From Microbacterium sp. SORGH_AS_1204 (GTDB lineage: Bacteria; Actinomycetota; Actinomycetes; Actinomycetales; Microbacteriaceae), in the NCBI RefSeq assembly GCF_030818935.1, contig NZ_JAUTBD010000001.1:1736001-1800000 (forward strand): DNA of 64,000 nt. The letters are read 5' to 3'. Below, piece by piece: positions 38,480 to 49,771 of the stretch; the stretch's first letter is position 1; the number at the start of each line of letters is the position of its first letter. The notes beneath the pieces are model-generated. The model made no database searches and was not told where the DNA came from. It saw only the letters and a program-made list of their open reading frames with translations. Both the position numbers and the translations under genes were made by a program.

Positions 38480-39739
38480 TCAGGCGCGGACCTGGCCGTC
38501 GCCGCGCCCGAGCCACTTGGTGCTCGTCAGCTCGGCGAGACCCATGGGGCCGCGGGCGTGCAGTTTCTGGGTCGAGATGCCGACCTCGGCGCCGAAGCCG
38601 AACTCGCCCCCGTCGGTGAAGCGGGTGGACGCGTTGACGAGCACCACGGCCGAGTCGACCTCGGCGAGGAAGCGGTCGGCCGCGGCCTGGTCGGCGGTCA
38701 CGATCGACTCGGTGTGGTGGGTCGAGAAGCGGCGGATGTGGGCGAGAGCGTCGTCGAGATCGTCGACGACGCGTACGGCGAGGTCGAGCGTGCCGTACTC
38801 GCGAGCCCAGTCGTCGTCGGTGGCGGCGACGACGCGCTCGTCGTGCGCGCGGGTCGCCTCGTCACCGTGCACGGTGACACCGGCATCCGACAGGGATGCC
38901 AGCAGCTCCGGCAGCAGACGGTCGGCGGCCCCGCGGTGCACGAGCACGGTCTCGACGGCGTTGCACACGCTCGGACGCTGGGTCTTGGCGTTGAGGACGA
39001 TGTCACGGGCCCAGTCGTCGCGGGCGGTCGCGTCGAGGAAGACATGCACGACACCCGCACCCGTCTCGATCACCGGCACCGTGGACTCGGTGACCACGGT
39101 CTCGATGAGCCCGGCGCTCCCACGGGGAACGAGCACATCGACGAGTCCGCGGGCGTTCATGAGGGCGCGGGCTCCCTCGCGACCGAAGTCGTCGACGCTC
39201 TGGACGGCCTCGGGCGAGACCCCCTGCGCCTGCAGGGAATCGCGCATGACGGCGACGAGCACCGCATTGGTGCTCTGCGCCGCCGATCCCCCGCGCAGCA
39301 CGACGGCGTTGCCGGAGCGCAGCGCCAGCGCGGCGATGTCGACCGTGACGTTGGGCCGCGCCTCGTAGATCGATCCGACCACACCGAACGGCACCGCGAC
39401 CTTCTGCAGGCGCAGCCCGTTGGGCAGGGTGCGCTCGTCGAGCACGCGCCCGACCGGATCGGGCAGCACGGCGACGTCGCGCACGGCGGCGGCCAGCGCG
39501 GCCACGCGCTTGTCGTCGAGACGTAGACGGTCGAGCAGCGCCTCGCCGATGGCATCCGCCCGACCGCGTTCGAGGTCTTCGGCGTTGGCCGCGACGATGT
39601 CGTCGGAGCCGGCGATCAGCGCGTCGGCGACGGCGAGCAGCAGCGCGCTCTTCTGCGCGGAATCGAGCAGGGCGATCTCGCGCGCCGCGTCTTTCGCCAG
39701 ACGCAGGCGCTCGTCGACGGAGGCGGCGATGACGGTCAT
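38480..39739 (-). CDS. proA: Gamma-glutamyl phosphate reductase
   Basis: 419 residues. Aldehyde-dehydrogenase superfamily; catalytic Cys in TQRPSVCNAVETVLVH-type sequence (KTQRPSVCNAVETVL) and NVTVDIAALALRSGNAVVLR are typical. Reduces gamma-glutamyl phosphate to glutamate semialdehyde in proline synthesis. The ATG lies 4 nt after the proB stop. TACACT ends 6 nt before the ATG and overlaps the proB stop, so an internal leaderless promoter is possible besides operon transcription. Confidence 0.96.
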   Translation of the reverse strand: MTVIAASVDERLRLAKDAAREIALLDSAQKSALLLAVADALIAGSDDIVAANAEDLERGRADAIGEALLDRLRLDDKRVAALAAAVRDVAVLPDPVGRVLDERTLPNGLRLQKVAVPFGVVGSIYEARPNVTVDIAALALRSGNAVVLRGGSAAQSTNAVLVAVMRDSLQAQGVSPEAVQSVDDFGREGARALMNARGLVDVLVPRGSAGLIETVVTESTVPVIETGAGVVHVFLDATARDDWARDIVLNAKTQRPSVCNAVETVLVHRGAADRLLPELLASLSDAGVTVHGDEATRAHDERVVAATDDDWAREYGTLDLAVRVVDDLDDALAHIRRFSTHHTESIVTADQAAADRFLAEVDSAVVLVNASTRFTDGGEFGFGAEVGISTQKLHARGPMGLAELTSTKWLGRGDGQVRA

Positions 39740-39743
39740 GCGC

Positions 39744-42474
<2,731 letters not shown>

Positions 42475-42492
42475 CTCTGCGTCTCCTGGCTC

Positions 42493-42801
42493 TTACTTGA
42501 TGCCGGTGATCTTGACGCGCGTGAGGTCCTGACGGTGGCCCTGGCGCTTCTTGTAGCCGGTCTTGTTCTTGAACTTCTGGATCACGATCTTCGGACCGCG
42601 CTCCTCGCCGAGCACCTCGGCCGTGACCGAGACCTTCGCGAGCTTGTCGGCGTCGGTCGTGACCGCGTCGCCGTCGACGAACAGGACGGCGGGCAGCTGG
42701 ATGCTCTCGCCGATCTTCGCCTTCTGGCGGTCGAGCACGACGACCGTGCCGACCTGGACCTTCTCCTGGCGGCCGCCGGCGCGCACAACTGCGTAAACCA
42801 C
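42493..42801 (-). CDS. rplU: 50S ribosomal protein L21
   Basis: 102 residues, GTG start: [20 protein letters not shown], ending [15 protein letters not shown] with the conserved HRQ..T block. Binds 23S rRNA in the 50S subunit. A promoter with good -35 and -10 lies about 145 nt upstream, leaving a leader of roughly 140 nt that contains the segment 42802-42940; no autoregulatory structure was identified in it. First gene of rplU-rpmA. Confidence 0.98.
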   Translation of the reverse strand: MVYAVVRAGGRQEKVQVGTVVVLDRQKAKIGESIQLPAVLFVDGDAVTTDADKLAKVSVTAEVLGEERGPKIVIQKFKNKTGYKKRQGHRQDLTRVKITGIK

Positions 42802-42947
42802 TTCACACCTGTTTCATTCGGGAGCGCGGGGCTCCGGTTGTCTGATGACGTTGGGAGGGTCTGATGACCCAAGTCTCGGTGCGATCCGGCCGACGAAAGT
42901 CAGCGGGGTCACGCTCCCGTAGGGCGGACGCGACGCACCAAGGGTCA

Positions 42948-42976
42948 AGTTTAGCTCACCGGGCGGCATCCGGCAA
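42948..42976 (-). promoter_or_regulatory. Promoter of rplU-rpmA (TTGCCG-N17-TAAACT)
   Basis: On the minus strand -35 TTGCCG (42971-42976) and -10 TAAACT (42948-42953) are separated by 17 nt, the best vegetative promoter in the window. It fits strong ribosomal-protein expression. Confidence 0.75.
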
Positions 42977-43013
42977 AAGCATCCGACCCGCGTGTCGATC
43001 GTAGGATCGCGGG

Positions 43014-43289
43014 ATGGCGATCCTCATCGATGACCCGCAGTGGCCTGCGCACGGACGCCTGTGGGCGCACCTGGTGAGCGACAGCGACCTCGACGAGCTG
43101 CACGCCTTCGCCGCCGCGACGGGAATCCCCCGCCGCGCGTTCGACCGCGACCACTACGACGTGCCCGACGAGCGCCATGCCGATTTGGTCGCGGCCGGCG
43201 CCGAGCACATCGGCGGCAAGGAGCTCGTGCGTCGTTTGCGTGCCTCGGGCCTGCGCATCACCGCGCGGGAGCGCCGGGGCGGCGTCTGA
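43014..43289 (+). CDS. DUF4031-family protein
   Basis: 91 residues: MAILIDDPQWPAHGRLWAHL, then SDSDLDELHAFAAATGIPRR, FDRDHYDVPDERHADL and a basic end. This is the actinobacterial DUF4031 family; function unknown. The conserved His, Asp and Trp residues suggest a small metal- or nucleotide-binding fold, but that is a guess. TAGGAT ends 6 nt before the ATG: leaderless. Divergent from rplU. Confidence 0.88.
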   Translation: MAILIDDPQWPAHGRLWAHLVSDSDLDELHAFAAATGIPRRAFDRDHYDVPDERHADLVAAGAEHIGGKELVRRLRASGLRITARERRGGV

Positions 43290-43384
43290 GGGAATGCCGC
43301 GGCCGTCGGCGCTGGCTGCGCCCGCCCAGCGCGGGGCGCGGCCGCGCGGCGGGGCACCGCGGCGCGTCGGGGCACCGCTGGCCG

Positions 43385-43451
43385 CGATAAACGCTATCCG
43401 CGGGGGGAAACGCGCCGACGATGTGTGTTCCCCCGCGGATGGCGTTTATCG
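43385..43451. terminator. Long hairpin between DUF4031 and rne
   Basis: Arms 43385-43406 and 43430-43451 pair over 22 bp with one G-U; two more pairs may form. The arms begin CGATAAACGC and end GCGTTTATCG. It lies between two convergent genes, so it can act as a two-way terminator, but its AAACGC arms resemble the hairpin modules at 12446-13122. The 271-bp spacer has nothing else recognised. Confidence 0.75.
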
Positions 43452-43560
43452 ACAGATGGACGCCACGTTGCGGCATCCGTCTGTCCTCACGGAACGGCTG
43501 AGGTGCCGGCATCCGTCGTCCCATCGAGGGGACGCCGGACCCCGGCACCTCGCACGCCTC

Positions 43561-46317
43561 TTACGCCTCGGAGGGCGGCTGCGCGTTGACCGGGGTGCCG
43601 GTGAGGGCGGCCGTCGTGACGCGGCGGCGCGAGCGCCCCTGACCGGGCGCCTTCGGCTCGGGGAGCGCCTCGAGCACCGATTCCAGTAGCGCGTCCTTCT
43701 CGGTGCGCGGCGCCTTCGGCTCGCGCTTCTTGCGCGGACGCTTCTCGCGCGCCGGGGCCGGCGCCTCGTTCTCGGTCTTGGCGTCGAGCACGGCCTCGAC
43801 GGATGCCACGACAGCCGCCTCGACGACGGCGGGGTCGTCGATGCTCGGCTTGACGGTGGATGCCGCGATCTGCGCGAGCGCCGACTTCACGCCCTCGGTG
43901 ATGACGTGCGTGCCGCCGTTCGGGGCCGCCGCGGCGCCGTTCTGGCCGCCGTTCGCGGTGGATGCCGATGCGCCGTTCGTCGAGCCGCCGTTGCCTCCGC
44001 GTCCGCGACGGTTGGAGGAGCCGTTGCCGTTTCCGCCACCGTTCGGGGAGCCGGTGGGCCGGTGCTTGACCACGGGGTCGTGGTGCACGACGACGCCGCG
44101 ACCGGCGCACACCTCGCACGCCTCGCTGAAGGTTTCGAGCAGTCCGAGACCGAGCTTCTTGCGGGTCATCTGCACGAGACCCAGCGAGGTCACCTCGGCG
44201 ACCTGGTGCTTCGTGCGGTCGCGGCTGAGGCACTCGATGAGGCGGCGCAGCACGAGGTCGCGGTTGGACTCGAGGACCATGTCGATGAAGTCGACGACGA
44301 TGATGCCGCCGATGTCGCGCAGGCGCAGCTGGCGCACGATCTCTTCGGCCGCCTCGAGGTTGTTCTTGGTGACCGTCTCTTCGAGGTTGCCGCCCGAGCC
44401 GACGAACTTGCCGGTGTTGACGTCGACGACGGTCATGGCCTCGGTGCGGTCAATGACGAGCGATCCGCCGGAGGGCAGCCAGACCTTGCGGTCGAGGGCC
44501 TTCTCGATCTGCTCGGTCACGCGGAAGGCGTCGAACGGGTCCTGCTCGCCCTCGTACTTCTCGACCCGCTCGAGCAGGTCGGGCGCGACGCCCTGGAGGT
44601 AGCTCGAGATCGTCTGCAGCGCTTCGTCGCCCTGGATGAGCATGCGCGTGAAGTCCTCGTTGAAGACGTCGCGCACGATCTTGACCAGCAGATCGGGCTC
44701 GGAGTGCAGCAGCGACGGGGCCTGGATCGTCTTGACCTGGCTGGAGACGTGCTCCCACTGCGAGGTGAGGCGCTGCACGTCGAGCGTCAGCTGCTCCTCT
44801 GTCGCGCCCTCTGCCGCCGTGCGGACGATGACGCCCGACGACTCGGGCAGCACCTCTTTGAGGATCTTCTTCAGGCGGGCGCGCTCGGTGTCGGGGAGCT
44901 TGCGCGAGATGCCGTTCATCGTGCCGTTGGGCACGTAGACGAGGTAGCGGCCGGGTAGCGAGATCTGGCTCGTCAGGCGAGCGCCCTTGTGGCCCACGGG
45001 GTCTTTCGTGACCTGCACGAGCACGCGGTCGCCCGACTTGAGCGCGAGCTCGATGCGTCGCGGCTGGTTGTTGGTCTCGACGCCGTCCCAGTCGACCTCG
45101 CCGGAGTAGAGCACCGCGTTACGACCGCGGCCGATGTCGACGAACGCCGCCTCCATGCTGGGCAGCACGTTCTGCACACGGCCGAGGTAGACGTTGCCGA
45201 TGAGCGAGGCGTCCTGATTGCGGGCGACGTAGTGCTCGACGAGCACGTTGTCTTCGAGCACGGCGATCTGGATGCGACCGGCCTTGGAGCGCACGACCAT
45301 GACGCGGTCGACGGCCTCGCGGCGTGCGAGGAACTCGGCCTCGGTCACGACGGGGCGACGGCGTCCGGCCTCGCGGCCGTCACGGCGACGCTGCTTCTTG
45401 GCCTCGAGACGCGTCGAGCCCTTGATGCGCTGCGGCTCGGTGATGACCTCGACGGCGCGCTGGCGAACGGGCGCGGCGGGCGCGTCGTTCTGCTCGACGG
45501 GGGCCGCATCGCTGCCGCCGCGGCGGCGGTTGCGGCGGCGGGCATTGGCCGACCCGCGCTCGGCGGGGCCGTCGTCGTCGCGGTCGTCGCGGTCGAAGTA
45601 CGTCTCGCGGGCGGGGAGGGGCGGCAGCTCGGGCGCGTAGAAGTGCAGCGCCGTCGTCACGGCCGAGACGAAGTTCTCCGGCAGCAGTCCGAGCGAGACC
45701 GCCGTCGGGCGCGCCGGCTTCTGCGGCTCGGCGGGGACTTCGGGCTCGGCGGCCGCCGCGGGCTCGGACGGAGCCTCGGTTGCGGCGGCAGCCTTCGTGT
45801 CCGTGGTCGACGCCGGCTCGGCCGAGGCGTCGGTGTCGGACTCCGTGGCGGCCGTCGATTCGCTCGCCGCCGCGTCGTCGGCACCGGATGCCACGGGGGC
45901 GACCTCGGCATCGACGACGCTCGTCAGGGCTGCGTCGTCGCCCGCGGGCAGGTCAGCGGCCTCGACCGCCGGTGCGCCAGCGGCTTCGGACGCCGCGTCG
46001 GACGACGGAGCATCCGTCGCCGCCTCGGCGTCAGCGGATGCGGGGGCGTCACTCTCTGCGGGCGTCGTCGCGTCGTCGGCGGCGGGCGTCTCGTCGCCGC
46101 CGGCCGGTGCGGCATGGGCCGCGAGCACCGCGGGCTCCTGGGTGTCGTCGGCAGCGGCCTCGACGGCATCCTGAACCGCCGCCTCTTCCTCGTCGACCGA
46201 GCCGGCATCGGTGTCGGCCGGAGCCTCCGTGGGAGCCGTGGTGTCGGGCGCCTGTGCGTCGGGGGTGTCGGGCGTCGTCTCGTCGGCGGGGGTCTGATCG
46301 TCGGTCACATCGGCCAT
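43561..46317 (-). CDS. rne: Ribonuclease E/G family endoribonuclease
   Basis: 918 residues. A long acidic, Ala/Pro/Thr-rich N-terminus (about 1-230) precedes the catalytic part: S1-type RNA-binding region around IGNVYLGRVQNVLPSMEAAF, the metal site in VDVNTGKFVG and VVDFIDMVLESNRDLVLRRL, and the zinc-link CEVCAGRG. A basic, Gly/Asn-rich tail with GSPNGGGNGNGSSNRRGRGG and KRPRKKREPK follows, typical of actinobacterial RNase E. Initiates mRNA decay and rRNA/tRNA processing. The ATG at 46317 starts MADVTDDQTPADETTPDTPD. The 5' leader of about 180 nt could allow autoregulation, as known for E. coli rne. Confidence 0.94.
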   Translation of the reverse strand: MADVTDDQTPADETTPDTPDAQAPDTTAPTEAPADTDAGSVDEEEAAVQDAVEAAADDTQEPAVLAAHAAPAGGDETPAADDATTPAESDAPASADAEAATDAPSSDAASEAAGAPAVEAADLPAGDDAALTSVVDAEVAPVASGADDAAASESTAATESDTDASAEPASTTDTKAAAATEAPSEPAAAAEPEVPAEPQKPARPTAVSLGLLPENFVSAVTTALHFYAPELPPLPARETYFDRDDRDDDGPAERGSANARRRNRRRGGSDAAPVEQNDAPAAPVRQRAVEVITEPQRIKGSTRLEAKKQRRRDGREAGRRRPVVTEAEFLARREAVDRVMVVRSKAGRIQIAVLEDNVLVEHYVARNQDASLIGNVYLGRVQNVLPSMEAAFVDIGRGRNAVLYSGEVDWDGVETNNQPRRIELALKSGDRVLVQVTKDPVGHKGARLTSQISLPGRYLVYVPNGTMNGISRKLPDTERARLKKILKEVLPESSGVIVRTAAEGATEEQLTLDVQRLTSQWEHVSSQVKTIQAPSLLHSEPDLLVKIVRDVFNEDFTRMLIQGDEALQTISSYLQGVAPDLLERVEKYEGEQDPFDAFRVTEQIEKALDRKVWLPSGGSLVIDRTEAMTVVDVNTGKFVGSGGNLEETVTKNNLEAAEEIVRQLRLRDIGGIIVVDFIDMVLESNRDLVLRRLIECLSRDRTKHQVAEVTSLGLVQMTRKKLGLGLLETFSEACEVCAGRGVVVHHDPVVKHRPTGSPNGGGNGNGSSNRRGRGGNGGSTNGASASTANGGQNGAAAAPNGGTHVITEGVKSALAQIAASTVKPSIDDPAVVEAAVVASVEAVLDAKTENEAPAPAREKRPRKKREPKAPRTEKDALLESVLEALPEPKAPGQGRSRRRVTTAALTGTPVNAQPPSEA

Positions 46318-46637
46318 ATCGGGGTTTCTCCCTGGCGGGCGACACCGCGCGTCGCCCGACGAAATCTCATGCGGCGCCGCACCCGGCGGGGCCGCGAACT
46401 CATTCGGTCTGCAGCAGGCCTGTGGCGCGTGCTGCGAAGGGCGGTCATCGCCCGAAGTCTTCTGGTGATGTTCCTGCAGCGCGGCCGCGGTCACATCAGC
46501 CTTCATTATCGCACGGACCGGCGTCACGACCAGCGGACGCGTCCGTTCGCCGTCCGCGGAACGCCCTCGGCGCTGCCGTCCGGTGCGGATGCCGCGCCCT
46601 CAGCGACCCCGAAACCGCGCGGTGGCAGGATTGCGGC
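46318..46637 (-). promoter_or_regulatory. rne upstream region with -10 GATAAT
   Basis: A strong -10 GATAAT lies at 46505-46510, predicting a 5' leader of about 180 nt before the rne ATG. GGAG lies 11 nt before the ATG. The VKOR gene on the other strand starts at 46638, where a CAGGAT ends 6 nt before its ATG. No gene is seen in these 320 bp. Confidence 0.6.
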
Positions 46638-47234
46638 ATGAGCGAAACCGTCACCCCTCGTCGCCCGATCGTCGTCGCGGTCTGGCTGATCTTCGCCGGC
46701 GTGATCGGCTGGTGGGCGGCGTTCTCCCTGACGATGGAGCGCTTCCACCAGCTGCAGAACCCGGGCGAGGCGGCATCCTGCGACTTCAGCGTGCTCGTGC
46801 AGTGCTCGACCAACCTGCAGTCCGCGCAGGGAGCGGTCTTCGGTTTCCCCAACCCGATCATCGGCCTCGGCGCGTGGATCGCCCCGATCGTCGTCGGAGC
46901 CGCGCTCCTGGCCGGTGCCCGATTCGCGCGGTGGTTCTGGGCCCTGTTCTGGCTCGGCTTCGCCTTCGCCCTGTCGTTCGTGATCTGGCTCATCGCGCAG
47001 AGCCTGTTCGTGCTGTCGACCCTGTGCCCGTGGTGCATGGTGACGTGGTCGGTGGTGATCCCGTCGTTCTTCGTCGTGACGCTGCACGTTCTGCGCGAGG
47101 GCGTCCTCCCCGGCGCGCGGGTCCGCGAGGTGGCGGACCGCCTCTTCGTGTGGGTGCCGCTGATGACGATCGTCGCGTTCGCCGTCGTCGCGGTGCTGGC
47201 GCAGGTGCGCCTGAACGTGCTCGCGCAGTTCTGA
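46638..47234 (+). CDS. Vitamin K epoxide reductase (VKOR)-family protein
   Basis: 198 residues, four or five membrane helices. The loop Cys pair is in CDFSVLVQC (about 49-57) and the active-site CPWC lies in the fourth helix (about 132). Bacterial VKORs reoxidise DsbA-like proteins using quinone, supporting disulfide formation outside the membrane. No thioredoxin-fold partner is adjacent. Divergent from rne. Start chosen because MSETVTPRRPIVVAVWLIFA leads directly into helix 1. Confidence 0.9.
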   Translation: MSETVTPRRPIVVAVWLIFAGVIGWWAAFSLTMERFHQLQNPGEAASCDFSVLVQCSTNLQSAQGAVFGFPNPIIGLGAWIAPIVVGAALLAGARFARWFWALFWLGFAFALSFVIWLIAQSLFVLSTLCPWCMVTWSVVIPSFFVVTLHVLREGVLPGARVREVADRLFVWVPLMTIVAFAVVAVLAQVRLNVLAQF

Positions 47235-47255
47235 TCCCGCGGGTTCGACGGCCGA

Positions 47256-47280
47256 GGTCCCTGAGCCTGTCGAAGGGACC
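47256..47280. repeat. Palindromic element, GGTCCCT...AGGGACC
   Basis: 25-bp element with 7-bp arms and an 11-nt centre GAGCCTGTCGA. Related elements occur at 53271-53295 and 53351-53374 within the ileS leader. Sequences of this type are common in actinobacterial intergenic DNA, by recollection. After the VKOR gene it may also serve as a weak terminator. Confidence 0.75.
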
Positions 47281-47391
47281 GGTCTCACGCGCCGGGCCCG
47301 AATTCGGCGGTCTGCGCGAGCTCCGCCCGCCCCGGGTGCGACTGCCCTGACACCGACTTCGTACCCACAGCCCCCCGCGACATCGGAGGCC

Positions 47392-47478
47392 GTGCACAAC
47401 CTCAGCGATGTGCACGAACTCCGCCCGATGGCCCCGGATGCCACTGATGTGACGCACATCACTGACTTTGTGCGCGGA
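47392..47478. repeat. Dispersed GTGCACA double-hairpin repeat, diverged copy
   Basis: Begins GTGCACAACCTCAGCGATG and continues to a CTGACTTTGTGCGC block; matches the 114-bp unit repeated at 58825-59140. GTGCACA (47392-47398) and TGTGCAC (47409-47415) form a perfect inverted repeat. The 354-bp spacer 47235-47588 otherwise holds only a palindrome and the ndk terminator. Confidence 0.75.
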
Positions 47479-47543
47479 CTCCTGGAGGGTCGGCCTCCGC
47501 TCAGGGCCTCAGCGATTCCCGCCGGCCACCCTGCGCACCGACG

Positions 47544-47574
47544 AAGGCCGTCACCCTCATGGGGTGACGGCCTT
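47544..47574 (-). terminator. Terminator of ndk
   Basis: Perfect 13-bp stem (47544-47556 with 47562-47574), 5-nt loop, 15 nt past the ndk stop. No U-tract. Confidence 0.85.
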
Positions 47575-47588
47575 CACGGCATCCGGGG

Positions 47589-48005
47589 TCAGGCGAACCA
47601 GATCGCGAGCTCGCGCTCGGCGGACTCGACGCTGTCGCTGCCGTGGACGAGGTTCTGCTGCACCTTCAGGCCCCAGTCGCGGCCGAAGTCGCCGCGGATC
47701 GTGCCGGGGGCGGCGGTGGTGGGGTCGGTGGTGCCGGCCAGCGAGCGGAAGCCCTCGATGACGCGGTTGCCGGCGAGGCGGATGGCGACGGAGGGGCCGG
47801 AGAGCATGAACTCCAGCAGCGGCTCGTAGAACGGCTTGCCCTCGTGCTCGGCATAGTGCCGGGCGAGGGTCTCACGGTCGGGCTCGACGAGGCGGATGTC
47901 GACGAGGGCGTAGCCCTTCGCCTCGATGCGGGCGAGGATCGCACCGGTCAGTCCGCGGGCGACGCCGTCGGGCTTGACCAGGACGAGGGTCTCTTCGGTG
48001 GCCAT
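47589..48005 (-). CDS. ndk: Nucleoside-diphosphate kinase
   Basis: 138 residues. MATEETLVLVKPDGVARGLT at the N-terminus and the active-site His in NLVHGSDSVESAERE. Balances nucleoside triphosphates by gamma-phosphate transfer. It starts 3 nt after the DUF4233 gene and is the last gene of ileS-folC-DUF4233-ndk, an order common in actinobacteria. Confidence 0.98.
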   Translation of the reverse strand: MATEETLVLVKPDGVARGLTGAILARIEAKGYALVDIRLVEPDRETLARHYAEHEGKPFYEPLLEFMLSGPSVAIRLAGNRVIEGFRSLAGTTDPTTAAPGTIRGDFGRDWGLKVQQNLVHGSDSVESAERELAIWFA

Positions 48006-48008
48006 GGG

Positions 48009-48422
48009 TCATTCTCCGTTCGAGAGGTCGGGGTCAGCGGCGAACCGGGCGTTGCGTCGGTCGAGCGCCGCTCCCTTGATCGTCGCATACGCCCACATGC
48101 CGCCGAAAATGACGGCGACCACCGCCAGCGCCGGCACGAGGAAACCGCCGAGCAGGAGCAGGACCTGCAGGCCCCATCCGGCGAACAGCGCCCAGCGGTG
48201 CCGGAGCATGCCCGATACCGCGACCATCGCGACGGCCATCACGACACCGCCGACGATCCCCCACCACGGCTCGATGCCGAACGGCAGCGCCTTGAGGCCG
48301 TACACGACGAGCCCGCCGAGGAAGACGACGATCGACTCGAAGCCGAGCACGACGGCGCCGAGCGACTCCAACGCTCCGCGCTGACGACGGGGGCGTGGAA
48401 CCCGGGGCTCGCGCGGACTCAC
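48009..48422 (-). CDS. DUF4233-family small membrane protein
   Basis: 137 residues from a GTG overlapping the folC stop (GTGA): [20 protein letters not shown], then about four hydrophobic segments (AVVLGFESIVVFLGGLVVYG and further), short charged tail. DUF4233 proteins accompany folC in actinobacteria; function unknown. Three nt separate it from ndk. Confidence 0.88.
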   Translation of the reverse strand: MSPREPRVPRPRRQRGALESLGAVVLGFESIVVFLGGLVVYGLKALPFGIEPWWGIVGGVVMAVAMVAVSGMLRHRWALFAGWGLQVLLLLGGFLVPALAVVAVIFGGMWAYATIKGAALDRRNARFAADPDLSNGE

Positions 48423-49771
48423 GCCTGCCACCCGGCCTTCCAGTCCTCGAGCTCCGACAGGCGCAGCGCCTCCCCGGCGAGCACGACGCTTCCCGCGATC
48501 ACCACGGCGCGGCGGTCGGACTCCGCGGCCCACGAGCGCGCGGCGTCCGCGGCGTCCTCAAGGGTGGGGTGCACGGTGACAGGCAGATCCGCGGCCTCGG
48601 CGACGTCGGCGATCGCGTCGGGATCGGTGGCGCGGTCGCTGTCGGGCGCGGTGGCGAACACGCGCGCCACGGCCGGAACGAGCGCCGACACGATGCCGGC
48701 GGCATCCTTGCCGTCGAGGATGCCGACCACGGCGCCCCACTCGTCGATGTCGAACGACTCGTCGAGCGCGGCGACCAGCGCGCGAGCGCCGTGCGGGTTG
48801 TGGGCGGCGTCGACGAGCACGGTCGGAGCGGTGCCGACGAGCTGCAGGCGCCCGGGCGAGGTGGCGGTGCCGAGGCCGTCGGCGACGACGTCGGCGGCGA
48901 GGGGCTGCGTGCCCCCGCCGATGAGCGATTCGACCGCGGCGACGGCGAGGGCGGCGTTGTGTCCCTGGTGGGCGCCGTACTGCGGCAGGTAGACCTCCGG
49001 GTAGCTTCCGGCCACACCGCGGACGGTGAGCTGCTGCCCGCCCACCGCGAGCGTCTGCGCCTCGAGACCGAACGCGGAGCCCTCGACGGCGAGCGTCGCG
49101 CCCTCCTTCTCGGCCCGGGCGCGGAGGACGCGCAGCGCCTCTGCGGGCTGCTCGGCCGAGACGACCGCGGCGCCCGGCTTGATGATCCCGGCCTTGACGG
49201 TGGCGATCTCGGCGACGGTCGAGCCCAGCCGGTCGACGTGGTCGATGTCGATGGGGGTGAACACGGCGACGTCGCCGTCGGCGGTGTTCGTCGAGTCCCA
49301 CTCTCCGCCCATGCCGACCTCGAGCACGAGCACGTCGATCGGCGCGTCCGCGCACGCGACGAAGGCCAGCACCGTCAGCAGCTCGAAGAACGTCAGCGGA
49401 GCGTCCCCGGATGCCGCGAGCTCGGCATCCACCATGTCGACGAACGGCTGGATCTCGTCCCACGCGTCAGCGATCGCGGCATCCGACACGGGCTCGCCGT
49501 CGATGAGGATGCGCTCGGTGAACCGCTCAAGGTGCGGGCTGGTGAACAGGCCCGTCCGAAGCCCCATCGCGCGCAGCAAGCTCTCGATCATGCGGCTCGT
49601 CGAGGTCTTGCCGTTCGTGCCGGTCACGTGGATCACGCGGTACGTGCGCTGCGGGTCGGCGAGCAGTTCGAGCACGCGGCGCGTGCGCTCGACGCGCGGC
49701 TGCACCCACTGCTCGCCCTGACGCTCCAGCAGCGCGCCGTAGACGGCGTCGGCCCGGGTGCGGTCGCTCAT
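48419..49771 (-). CDS. folC: Dihydrofolate synthase / folylpolyglutamate synthase
   Basis: 450 residues. Mur-ligase-type P-loop [40 protein letters not shown] and the C-terminal [19 protein letters not shown]. Adds glutamate to dihydropteroate or folates. The ATG at 49771 overlaps the ileS stop (ATGA). Coupled to ileS and DUF4233. Confidence 0.96.
   Translation of the reverse strand: MSDRTRADAVYGALLERQGEQWVQPRVERTRRVLELLADPQRTYRVIHVTGTNGKTSTSRMIESLLRAMGLRTGLFTSPHLERFTERILIDGEPVSDAAIADAWDEIQPFVDMVDAELAASGDAPLTFFELLTVLAFVACADAPIDVLVLEVGMGGEWDSTNTADGDVAVFTPIDIDHVDRLGSTVAEIATVKAGIIKPGAAVVSAEQPAEALRVLRARAEKEGATLAVEGSAFGLEAQTLAVGGQQLTVRGVAGSYPEVYLPQYGAHQGHNAALAVAAVESLIGGGTQPLAADVVADGLGTATSPGRLQLVGTAPTVLVDAAHNPHGARALVAALDESFDIDEWGAVVGILDGKDAAGIVSALVPAVARVFATAPDSDRATDPDAIADVAEAADLPVTVHPTLEDAADAARSWAAESDRRAVVIAGSVVLAGEALRLSELEDWKAGWQA

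Noticed and set aside
43290-43560. Short frames (INAIRGG...) over the hairpin between DUF4031 and rne
   Set aside because: Both strands translate the inverted repeat; a structural artefact.
47235-47588. Small gene between VKOR and ndk
   Set aside because: Open frames there follow the palindrome and the GTGCACA repeat; no plausible start site or protein-like sequence.
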